Source: an uncultured Collinsella sp. (lineage in GTDB: Bacteria; Actinomycetota; Coriobacteriia; Coriobacteriales; Coriobacteriaceae). Taken from it: DNA of 17,378 nucleotides. Position 1 is the first letter of the stretch; every line of letters begins with the position of its first letter. A program made the position numbers and the translations under genes. The notes beneath the pieces are model-generated. The model did not search any database, was not told where the DNA came from, and saw nothing but the letters and a program-made list of their open reading frames with translations. This document shows, in pieces, positions 7,369 to 14,006 of this stretch. The stretch covers positions 1 through 17,378 of the forward strand of contig CABUTO010000043.1 of the NCBI GenBank assembly GCA_902494535.1, read 5' to 3'.

Positions 7369-8616
7369 CTAGCTCCTCGTATATCTGCGCAGCGCGATGG
7401 CGGCGTTGTGCCCGCCAAAGCCCAGGTTGGTCGAAAGCGCCCAGGTAAGGTCGGCACGAACCGCGCGATTGGGCGTGTAGTCAAGATCGCAGGCGGGATC
7501 GGGCGTGTGGTAGTTAATGGTCGGGGGCACCACGCCCTGCTCGAGCGCCATGGCACAGGCCATGACCTCGATGGCGCCCGTAGCACCGATCATGTGGCCG
7601 GTCATCGACTTTGTCGACGAGACGTGCGCGGCGCGCGCCGCGTCCTCGCCGAGTGCACGCTTAATGCCCGCCGTCTCGGACGAATCGTTAAGCTTGGTCG
7701 AGGTGCCGTGGGCATTGATGTAGAGACCCTCGGAAGGCTTGACGTCGCCCTCGGTCACCGCCAGCGATATCGCGCGGGCAATGCCAGCAGCCTCGGGATC
7801 AGGGCTCGTGATGTGATAGGCATCATCGGTGTTGCCGTAGCCCACGACCTCGGCATAAATGTGCGCACCGCGCGTCTGCGCATGTTCCATGCTCTCGAGC
7901 ACGAGCACGCAGGCGCCCTCGCCCATCACAAAGCCGTCGCGGTCTGCATCGAACGGACGGCAGGCCGTCGCGGGATCGGGGTTGGTGGTCAATGCGCGGC
8001 AGGACGTAAAGCCCGCAACGGCATCGGGGATAATTGCAGCCTCGGCGCCGCCCGCGAGGATCGCGTCGGCATAGCCGTGCTTGATGGCGCGGAACGCCTC
8101 GCCCACCGCATGGGCCGAGGTTGCGCACGCGGTCACCACGGGCAGGATCGGGCCCTTTGCCTTGTGGCGGATTGCGATATTGCCCGATGCCATGTTGGGG
8201 ATCATCATCGCGATCATGTAAGGCGATGCGCGACGAGGCCCCCGATCGGCGATCGTGTGGACGTTGTCGACGAGCGTCTGCATGCCGCCCACGCCCGACC
8301 CCACGTAGACGCCCAGGCGCTCGCGATCGATGGCGCCTTCGACATCAAAGCCCGCATCGTGCATTGCCTCGTCCGAAGCCGCCATCGCAAACTGAACGCA
8401 GAGGTCCAGATGCTTGGCGTCACGCTTGCCAAAGTATTCGTTGCCGTCAAAGCCCTTGACCTCGGCCGCCACCTTGACGGCAAACGCATCGGTATCGAAG
8501 TGCGTGATCGGGCCGATGCCGCACGTGCCGGCGCACATGGCCGCCCAGGTGGCAAGCGCGGTGTTGCCGAGCGGCGACACGGCACCGATGCCGGTGATTG
8601 CAACTCTCTGTTCCAT
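7369..8616 (-). CDS. fabF: 3-oxoacyl-ACP synthase II
   Basis: This 415-residue condensing enzyme extends acyl chains with malonyl-ACP. The Cys-His-His triad is visible: Cys164 in VVTACATSAHAVGEA, His303 in NAHGTSTKLND and His341 in STKSMTGHMIGATGAIE. NLGFGGHNA near the C-terminus is also typical. Length matches the family (about 410-415). Consecutive ATG codons at 8619 and 8616 follow GAGGAG. I chose 8616 because its 6-base spacing is better; the ATG at 8634 would overlap the ribosome site. The gap to fabG is about 39 bases. Together with FabH it covers condensation, and no separate FabB is present. Confidence 0.96.
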   Translation of the reverse strand: MEQRVAITGIGAVSPLGNTALATWAAMCAGTCGIGPITHFDTDAFAVKVAAEVKGFDGNEYFGKRDAKHLDLCVQFAMAASDEAMHDAGFDVEGAIDRERLGVYVGSGVGGMQTLVDNVHTIADRGPRRASPYMIAMMIPNMASGNIAIRHKAKGPILPVVTACATSAHAVGEAFRAIKHGYADAILAGGAEAAIIPDAVAGFTSCRALTTNPDPATACRPFDADRDGFVMGEGACVLVLESMEHAQTRGAHIYAEVVGYGNTDDAYHITSPDPEAAGIARAISLAVTEGDVKPSEGLYINAHGTSTKLNDSSETAGIKRALGEDAARAAHVSSTKSMTGHMIGATGAIEVMACAMALEQGVVPPTINYHTPDPACDLDYTPNRAVRADLTWALSTNLGFGGHNAAIALRRYTRS

Positions 8617-8655
8617 CATGGTCTCCTCATCCAAGCCGTTCTTCGGCCCTGATTT

Positions 8656-9429
8656 CTACATCGCCATTCCGCCGTCGACGCGTATGACTTCGCCCGTAAT
8701 GTAGGCAGCCGCATCGCTCGCTAAAAAGCGCACCACGCCGGCCACCTCCTCGGGGCACGCCATGCGCTTAAGGGGAATCTGGTCCTCGGTGGCCGCACGC
8801 ACCTTCTCAGAGAGCTTTGCCGTCATATCGGTCTCGACAAACCCGGGGGCGACCGCGTTCACTCGTACGCCGCGGGGCGCAAGCTCGCGCGCTACCGCCT
8901 TGGTCAGGCCGATCACGCCCGCCTTAGAGGCAGCGTAGTTGGCCTGCCCGGCATTGCCCATCAGGCCCACAACCGAGCTCATGTTGATGACGCAACCGCC
9001 GCGCTGGCGCATAAAGGTCTTGGTGAGCGCGCGCGTCGTGTTAAACGTTCCTTTAAGATTGACATCGAGCACGCGATCGAAGGCGTCATCGCCCATGCGC
9101 ATGAGCAGGCCATCGCGGGTGATGCCAGCGTTGTTGACGAGCGCCCAAATGGAGCCAAAGTCGTTGAGGACCGCTTCCACGCACGCGTTGACGGCAGCGG
9201 GGTCGGCCACGTCACATTGATATGAGCGCGCCGTGGCGCCAGCCGCCTCGCAGGCGTCGCACGTCTCGCGCGCCGCATCGACGCTGCCGGCATAGACGAC
9301 GGCGATATCAAAGCCGTCCTCCGCCAGGCCCACGGCACAAGCGCGACCGATGCCGCGCGAGCCGCCCGTGACAAGCGCCACGCGACGTGAGTCGTTGCGC
9401 TCGAGCGCGCCGTTGTTCAAGTTGCCCAT
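8656..9429 (-). CDS. fabG: 3-oxoacyl-ACP reductase
   Basis: This 257-residue short-chain dehydrogenase reduces 3-oxoacyl-ACP with NADPH. The cofactor motif TGGSRGIG is at 21-28 and NNAG at 99-102. The catalytic residues are Ser152 (NMSSVVG), Tyr165 and Lys169 (YAASK). PGFVETDM (195-202) and the C-terminal ITGEVIRVDGGMAM are typical. It has about 13 more N-terminal residues (MGNLNNGALERND) than most FabG proteins. The ATG at 9429 is supported by AAAGGA 5 bases upstream, and there is no good internal start. The gap to fabD is 30 bases. Confidence 0.95.
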   Translation of the reverse strand: MGNLNNGALERNDSRRVALVTGGSRGIGRACAVGLAEDGFDIAVVYAGSVDAARETCDACEAAGATARSYQCDVADPAAVNACVEAVLNDFGSIWALVNNAGITRDGLLMRMGDDAFDRVLDVNLKGTFNTTRALTKTFMRQRGGCVINMSSVVGLMGNAGQANYAASKAGVIGLTKAVARELAPRGVRVNAVAPGFVETDMTAKLSEKVRAATEDQIPLKRMACPEEVAGVVRFLASDAAAYITGEVIRVDGGMAM

Positions 9430-9459
9430 GTCATTCCTTTCGGGTTACAGCCCTGTGAA

Positions 9460-10386
9460 CTATGCGAGCTCGTCGGCAATAGCTGCGACCTGCTCGACCG
9501 TTTCGCACGAATACACACGAACGTCGCTCAGCGTACGCTTGACCAGGCCCGACAGCGTTTTGCCGGGGCCGACCTCAATAAACGTGTCGATGCCTTGATC
9601 CTGCAGAGCATGCAGCGTGTCGACCCAGCGCACGGCATGACTCACCTGGTTGGCCAGCACCTCCGATGCCGTCTGGGGGTCCGCCGGATAGGGCGCCGCT
9701 GTCATATTTGCCAAAACAGGAATGAGCAACGGGGACGGCGCGTGACCGGCCTCAATATATGCGGCAAGGCCACAGGCCGCCTCGGCCATATAGAGGCTAT
9801 GAAATGCACCCGACACCGCGACCTTCATGGCGCGGCCGCCAGCCTCTTTTACTAGGACGTCGAGGGTCTGCAGCGCATCGGGCGCTCCGGCCACAACCGT
9901 CTGCTGGGGACTGTTGTAGTTGACCGGCCAGCAGTCCTCGCCGGCCTGCGCAGCCAGGTTCTCGACTTGCGCAGCATCAAGTTTGATGACGGCGCGCATG
10001 CCGCCGGGGTGACGCTCGGCCGCCGTGGCCATCAATGCCGCGCGCTCACACACGAGCTCAAAACCCGCTCGCGTATCGAATGCCCCCGCAAAGGTGAGTG
10101 CAGCGACCTCGCCCAGCGAGAATCCCGCACAGGCGGCAGGCACCACGCCGCGCTCGCGCAGGGCGACGGCGACAGCCAAGTCGTGCACGAACACGCAAGG
10201 CTGCGTGTTCTCGGTCTGCGAGAGCTCCTCCTTGGAGGCGCTCCGGCACTGCTCGCTCGTCCCCGGGCGCACCTCATCGGCAATGGCGAACACCTCGGCA
10301 GCCGCCGGCGATGTCTCGATCAAGTCGACGCCCATCGCGGGGTGCTGGGCACCCTGGCCGGCAAACAAAAACGCTACGCCACCCAT
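9460..10386 (-). CDS. fabD: Malonyl-CoA:ACP transacylase
   Basis: This 308-residue acyltransferase moves malonyl from CoA to the AcpP phosphopantetheine. It shows FAGQGAQ at 8-14, the nucleophile Ser90 in GFSLGE, Arg115 in the substrate-binding helix, and His196 in VSGAFHSLYM. The residue before the nucleophile is Phe rather than the usual His (GHSLGE). The ATG at 10386 lies inside the 3' end of fabK (13-base overlap), which suggests translational coupling; the GTG two codons upstream is less likely. The product feeds both FabH and FabF. Confidence 0.95.
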   Translation of the reverse strand: MGGVAFLFAGQGAQHPAMGVDLIETSPAAAEVFAIADEVRPGTSEQCRSASKEELSQTENTQPCVFVHDLAVAVALRERGVVPAACAGFSLGEVAALTFAGAFDTRAGFELVCERAALMATAAERHPGGMRAVIKLDAAQVENLAAQAGEDCWPVNYNSPQQTVVAGAPDALQTLDVLVKEAGGRAMKVAVSGAFHSLYMAEAACGLAAYIEAGHAPSPLLIPVLANMTAAPYPADPQTASEVLANQVSHAVRWVDTLHALQDQGIDTFIEVGPGKTLSGLVKRTLSDVRVYSCETVEQVAAIADELA

Positions 10387-11318
10387 GCGCACGCACCCTT
10401 CAGGACGTGCTCGGCGCCATCGACCAGGTCGTCAACGATTTCGCGTGCGCTCTGGCGCTCGTTGACCATGCCGGCAATCTGTCCACACAAAAACGAACCC
10501 TCTTCGTAGTTGCCGTCCTTGGCGGCCTTACGCAGCGCACCGGTTCCCATAGCACCGAGCTCCTCGGCACTCGCGCCGGAACCCTCGCTCTTGGCATAGG
10601 CGTTGGTGAAGGGGCTCTTGAGGGCGCGCACTGGATGTCCCGTCGAGCGACCGGTCGCACGCGTCGAAGTGTCGTTGGCCTTCAGGACCATCTCTTTGTA
10701 CTGCTCCGAGACGGTGCACTCGTCTGCGACCAGAAAGCGCGTACCCACTTGCACGCCTTCGGCGCCCAGCATAAAGGCGGCCGCCACGCCGCGGCCGTCG
10801 GCAATACCGCCGGCGGCCACGACGGGAATGTCAACCGCATCGACGACCTGCGGCACCAGTGCCATCGTCGAGGTCTCGCCAATATGGCCGCCCGATTCGG
10901 TACCCTCGGCAACAACCGCCGTGGCTCCACGACGTGCCACGAGGCGCGCCAGCGCCACCGAGGCAACGACCGGGATGACCTTGATGCCCGCCTCGTTCCA
11001 CGCCTTCATGTACTTGGCGGGATTGCCGGCGCCCGTCACGACGACCGGCACTCGCTCGTCAATCACGACCTGCGCGACCTCGTCGGCAAACGGGCTCATG
11101 AGCATGACGTTGACGCCAAAGAGCTTATCCGTCTTGGCGCGCAGCTCATGAATCTGGTCGCGAAGCCAGTTGGCGTCGGCGTTCATGGCCGCGATGATGC
11201 CTAAGCCACCCGCCTCGGACACTGCGGACGCCAGCGAGGCATCGGCAATCCAGGCCATACCGCCCTGGAACACGGGCTTTTCGATGCCGAGCAGATCGCA
11301 GAGAGGAGTCTTGAGCAT
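10374..11318 (-). CDS. fabK: Enoyl-ACP reductase II, flavoprotein type
   Basis: This 314-residue FMN-dependent TIM-barrel protein of the nitropropane-dioxygenase-like family performs the last reduction of each elongation cycle. It starts with the typical FQGGMAWIAD (18-26). Flavin and phosphate-binding features include VVTGAGNP (93-100), EGTESGGHIGE (138-148, His145 aligning with the catalytic His of pneumococcal FabK), and AAGGIADGRG followed by GAEGVQVGTRF. FabK replaces FabI/InhA and is known to be insensitive to triclosan. Its position between acpP and fabD supports the FabK call over a generic nitronate monooxygenase. The ATG is 2 bases after the acpP stop, with GGAG in the end of acpP. 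Confidence 0.94.
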   Translation of the reverse strand: MLKTPLCDLLGIEKPVFQGGMAWIADASLASAVSEAGGLGIIAAMNADANWLRDQIHELRAKTDKLFGVNVMLMSPFADEVAQVVIDERVPVVVTGAGNPAKYMKAWNEAGIKVIPVVASVALARLVARRGATAVVAEGTESGGHIGETSTMALVPQVVDAVDIPVVAAGGIADGRGVAAAFMLGAEGVQVGTRFLVADECTVSEQYKEMVLKANDTSTRATGRSTGHPVRALKSPFTNAYAKSEGSGASAEELGAMGTGALRKAAKDGNYEEGSFLCGQIAGMVNERQSAREIVDDLVDGAEHVLKGACAWVA

Positions 11319-11320
11319 CT

Positions 11321-11557
11321 CTACTTCTCCAATGCCGCCTCGACCGTATCGGCGAACTCGCCGACCGTCTTGGGGTTCTCCTCGGTATCGAGCTGGATGC
11401 CAAACTCGTCCTCGACGGCAACGAGGATCTCGACGGTGCCCAGGCTGTCGAGACCAATCTCCTCGAGCGTGGACTCGGGCTTCATCTCGACATCGTCAAG
11501 ACCGGCGGTCTCGCGGATAACGTCGCAAACGCGCTCGAAGGTCTTCTGATCTGCCAT
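11321..11557 (-). CDS. acpP: Acyl carrier protein
   Basis: This 78-residue acidic, helical protein carries the growing acyl chain on a 4'-phosphopantetheine arm. The attachment site is Ser38 in GLDSLGTVEIL (35-45); the usual motif is DSLD or DSLT. The length and the acidic character fit AcpP. AAAGGAG precedes the ATG at good spacing. It lies 52 bases after the fabH stop and 2 bases before fabK. The holo-ACP synthase gene (acpS) is not in the window. Confidence 0.96.
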   Translation of the reverse strand: MADQKTFERVCDVIRETAGLDDVEMKPESTLEEIGLDSLGTVEILVAVEDEFGIQLDTEENPKTVGEFADTVEAALEK

Positions 11558-11609
11558 GGTAGTTCTCCTTTGTTTGTGCCCTAGGGGCGTTTTTATTTCC
11601 TATGTGCGA

Positions 11610-12569
11610 CTACTTCCAACGAAGCAGATAGCCACCTATATCCAGACCGGCGCCAAATCCAACGAGGGCGATGGTGTCGTCCTCATTCAGTGCGTCGGTA
11701 CGTGCCAGCCGGTCAAGCGCAAAGGGAATGCAGGCGCTCGAAATGTTGCCGGTCTCGCGTAGCGTTCGAACCACGCGCTCGCCTGGCACGCCGAGACGCT
11801 TGACCGCCTGACTCAGGATTCGTTCGTTAGCCTGATGGAATACAAAATGATCGATGTCTTCGACCGAAATGCCCGCATCACTCGCAAGCTTATGGACCGT
11901 GTCGCAGATGGCGTTGACGCCGAACTTGAACACGCGGCGACCATTCATGGACAGCACGCTCGCGCTATCTGCGGAGTCCATAAACGGCGAGGTGCCGACC
12001 AGACCGGGAACGCGCAACGTCTCGACGTCGGGCGCCGTCGAAAGCTCAACGGCAAGGGGGTTGTCTCCCCCAGCCCCTATCACTGCAGCGCCCGCGCCGT
12101 CGCCAAAGAGCACGCACGTGGCGCGGTCTGACCAGTCAAGGGCGCGCGTCATCTGCTCGGAGGCAACGACAAGCACATGCTTGGCTCGTCCTCGAGCGAT
12201 ATAGCCCTCGGCGACATCGAGCGCAAATACGAAGCCGGCACAAGCCGCCGAAACGTCGAAGGCTGGACATGTGGCACCCAGGCGCTCAGCAACGGCACAC
12301 GCCTCGGCGGGAACAAGGTGGTCACCCGTCGTCGTCGAGCAGACGATCAGATCCAGCTGGCTCGCGTCGATTCCGGACACCTGGAGTGCCCGCTCGCTCG
12401 CCGCTACGGCAAGGTCGTCAAGTGACTCGGTGGTGCAGACGTGGCGGCTCTTGATACCTGTGCGAGTAAAAATCCACTCATCCGAGGTATCGAGGAACTC
12501 AGACAGCTCGTCATTGGAAACGCTGCGCTCAGGAAGCGCCGAGCCTGTTCCAAGAATCGTGAAACCCAT
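11610..12569 (-). CDS. fabH: 3-oxoacyl-ACP synthase III (initiating condensing enzyme)
   Basis: This 319-residue thiolase-fold enzyme starts fatty-acid chains by condensing an acyl-CoA primer with malonyl-ACP. The Cys-His-Asn triad is seen at Cys110 (DVSAACAGF), His245 (FVFHQANERIL) and Asn275 (ETGNISSA). EWIFTRTGIKSRH near the N-terminus is typical. The ATG at 12569 has the strong site AAAGGAGG and gives the canonical MGFTILGTG start; an upstream in-frame ATG at 12626 has no support. It is the first gene of the operon. The leader contains two 18-bp boxes, one ending 17 bases before the start codon, a suitable place for repression. Primer preference (acetyl or branched) cannot be read from sequence. 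Confidence 0.95.
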   Translation of the reverse strand: MGFTILGTGSALPERSVSNDELSEFLDTSDEWIFTRTGIKSRHVCTTESLDDLAVAASERALQVSGIDASQLDLIVCSTTTGDHLVPAEACAVAERLGATCPAFDVSAACAGFVFALDVAEGYIARGRAKHVLVVASEQMTRALDWSDRATCVLFGDGAGAAVIGAGGDNPLAVELSTAPDVETLRVPGLVGTSPFMDSADSASVLSMNGRRVFKFGVNAICDTVHKLASDAGISVEDIDHFVFHQANERILSQAVKRLGVPGERVVRTLRETGNISSACIPFALDRLARTDALNEDDTIALVGFGAGLDIGGYLLRWK

Positions 12570-12586
12570 CACTAACCTCCTTTGAG

Positions 12587-12604
12587 TTGTTGACGTGTTT
12601 ACAT
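12587..12604. promoter_or_regulatory. Candidate operator box 1 upstream of fabH
   Basis: TTGTTGACGTGTTTACAT differs at a single position from box 2 at 12635-12652. It ends immediately upstream of the fabH ribosome site, so a bound regulator could block transcription. It reads as two imperfectly inverted half-sites around a GT centre. The regulator is not encoded in the window. It does not match the FapR or FabT consensus as I know them. Confidence 0.45.
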
Positions 12605-12634
12605 CGACCAAGAGAGGATAACGCATTTCAGTCT

Positions 12635-12652
12635 TTGTTGACGTGTTAACAT
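12635..12652. promoter_or_regulatory. Candidate operator box 2 in the birA-fabH intergenic region
   Basis: TTGTTGACGTGTTAACAT is a direct repeat of box 1, 17 of 18 identical and 48 bases away start to start. Its half-sites TTGTTGAC and GTTAACAT form an imperfect palindrome. On the plus strand TTGACG could be a −35 element for birA, but no convincing −10 lies 16-18 bases downstream. It may control both divergent genes. Confidence 0.45.
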
Positions 12653-12745
12653 TAAATTGTCCAAATGCGACAAAGGCTTCACATTGTGTCTATCTCTCGA
12701 CACCATTGCGTCATTCACTTATTCAATAAGGAGGTAGCAGCCGCT

Positions 12746-13522
12746 ATGGATGCCCAATTAACGATTGTCGACGTAACCGGATCGACCAACGATGACCTGC
12801 TCGAGGCAGGAAAACAGGGTGCGCCGCACGGCACAGGACTTGCCGCCCGCGCACAAACGGCAGGACGCGGCCGGCGCGGCCACAAGTGGGATTCAACCGC
12901 CGGCAACCTATTGCTTTCGATTGTCCTGCGTCTATGCGTTAATCCCGCAAAGTACTCTGGTCTTGCCGCCGTCAGCGGTCTAGCGGTGCTCGAGGCACTC
13001 GAAAAGCAGGGTCTTGCAAACGAGATTGGCCTCAAATGGCCCAACGACCTGGTCGCGCGTGGACGCAAACTCGGCGGCATTCTGGTCGAGGCCGCACGCG
13101 ATAACGAAGGCAACCCCTTTGCGGTCTGTGGCATCGGCGTTAACGTGAACTATGTGCCCGCGGAGGTTCCCGATGGCGGCCTGCCAGCAATCGGCCTGTC
13201 AGACCTCAACAAGAACGTTCCCGCCGTCGACATGCTCCTCGATGAGGTCTATCACGCAGTTATAGACGCTGTAGATGCCTGGGCAGAGCGCCTCAACGCC
13301 AAGGAAGAAGACGCCGGTCCGCTCGCGCCCGTCCACGACGAATATATCGCTCACCTCAATTGGATCGGGGAGCACGTTATCGCCCGCTCCCCCGCTGAGG
13401 ACGAGCTGGCGCGTGGCATCTTTAAAACGGTCGATGGCTTTGGTCGCGCGTGCATCGAAACGGAAGACGGCTTTCGATCCTTCCATTTTGAGGAGGCATC
13501 GCTGCGCCCCTTAAGCGATTAG
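12746..13522 (+). CDS. birA: Biotin--[acetyl-CoA-carboxylase] ligase
   Basis: This 258-residue ligase activates biotin to biotinyl-AMP and transfers it to the AccB lysine. It has STNDDL near the N-terminus (13-18), the biotin and AMP-binding loop GRGRRGHKW (40-48), KWPNDL (97-102), KLGGILVE (108-115) and GIGVNVN (129-135), followed by a small C-terminal domain. It lacks the N-terminal helix-turn-helix of E. coli-type BirA, so it should be a monofunctional ligase and not the repressor of the adjacent operon. The ATG at 12746 follows AAGGAGG at a rather long spacing of 11 bases. An upstream in-frame ATG at 12665 lacks a ribosome site. It is divergent from fabH, whose operon contains its target accB. 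Confidence 0.93.
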   Translation: MDAQLTIVDVTGSTNDDLLEAGKQGAPHGTGLAARAQTAGRGRRGHKWDSTAGNLLLSIVLRLCVNPAKYSGLAAVSGLAVLEALEKQGLANEIGLKWPNDLVARGRKLGGILVEAARDNEGNPFAVCGIGVNVNYVPAEVPDGGLPAIGLSDLNKNVPAVDMLLDEVYHAVIDAVDAWAERLNAKEEDAGPLAPVHDEYIAHLNWIGEHVIARSPAEDELARGIFKTVDGFGRACIETEDGFRSFHFEEASLRPLSD

Positions 13523-13581
13523 GGCGCCGCAGCCGTCGGCTCGGCAGCATTACCCGGCAGTCCAAACCATCATTCAAAACA

Positions 13582-13618
13582 AAAGGGCCCCGCTACCGTA
13601 ATGGCAGCGGGGCCCTTT
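13582..13618. terminator. Bidirectional intrinsic terminator between birA and rpsJ
   Basis: AAAGGGCCCCGCT (13582-13594) pairs perfectly with AGCGGGGCCCTTT (13606-13618) around an 11-base loop. On the minus strand it is followed by TTTTGTTTT, giving a strong terminator 20 bases after the rpsJ stop. On the plus strand it ends only in TTTAA, so it is a weaker stop for birA. It separates the ribosomal operon from everything to its left. Confidence 0.9.
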
Positions 13619-13637
13619 AAGCTATGAGCGATATCGC

Positions 13638-13946
13638 TTAGAGCTTGATGTCGATGTCGACGCCAGCGGGGAGGTCGAGACGCATGAGCGAATCAACGGT
13701 GCCCGAGGTGGGGTCGAGGATGTCGATGAGGCGCTTGTGGGTGCGCATCTCGAACTGCTCACGAGAGTCCTTGTTCACGTGCGGCGAGCGGATAACCGTG
13801 TACAGGTTGCGCTCGGTGGGCAGGGGGACAGGACCGGAAACGCGAGCGCCGGTCTTCTGAGCGGTCTCGACGATGAGCTTCGCGGACTGATCGACGACCT
13901 CGTGATCATAGCCCTTGAGGCGAATGCGGATCTTCTGGGTAGCCAA
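13638..13946 (-). CDS. rpsJ: Small ribosomal subunit protein uS10
   Basis: This 102-residue S10 protein of the 30S subunit head also takes part in antitermination as NusE. Family signatures are IRIRLKGYDHEVVDQSAKLIVETA (residues 6-29), GPVPLPTE and SPHVNKDSREQFEMRTHKRLIDI. Translation starts at a TTG codon (13946), supported by GGAGG with 6-base spacing and by the exact match of MATQKIRIRLKGYDHE to the family start. It follows fusA after 60 bases, which include a small perfect hairpin (13965-13981). In most bacteria rpsJ heads the S10 operon (rplC, rplD and so on). Here a terminator follows at once, so those genes must lie elsewhere. Confidence 0.97.
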   Translation of the reverse strand: MATQKIRIRLKGYDHEVVDQSAKLIVETAQKTGARVSGPVPLPTERNLYTVIRSPHVNKDSREQFEMRTHKRLIDILDPTSGTVDSLMRLDLPAGVDIDIKL

Positions 13947-14006
13947 CTTAAACCTCCAAAGAGTGCGAGAGATGTTCTCGCGGATTACGTAACAGGGAGC
14001 TCGAAC

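Noticed and set aside
6367..8652. A 761-codon open frame on the plus strand opposite accC, fabZ, accB and fabF
   Set aside because: It spans four well-supported genes with conserved catalytic motifs. Its His/Arg/Ala-rich composition is what antisense high-GC coding sequence yields.
12587..12652. FapR or FabT operator assignment for the two boxes
   Set aside because: The sequence does not match the consensus of either regulator as I know them, and neither gene is in the window. They are left as unassigned boxes.
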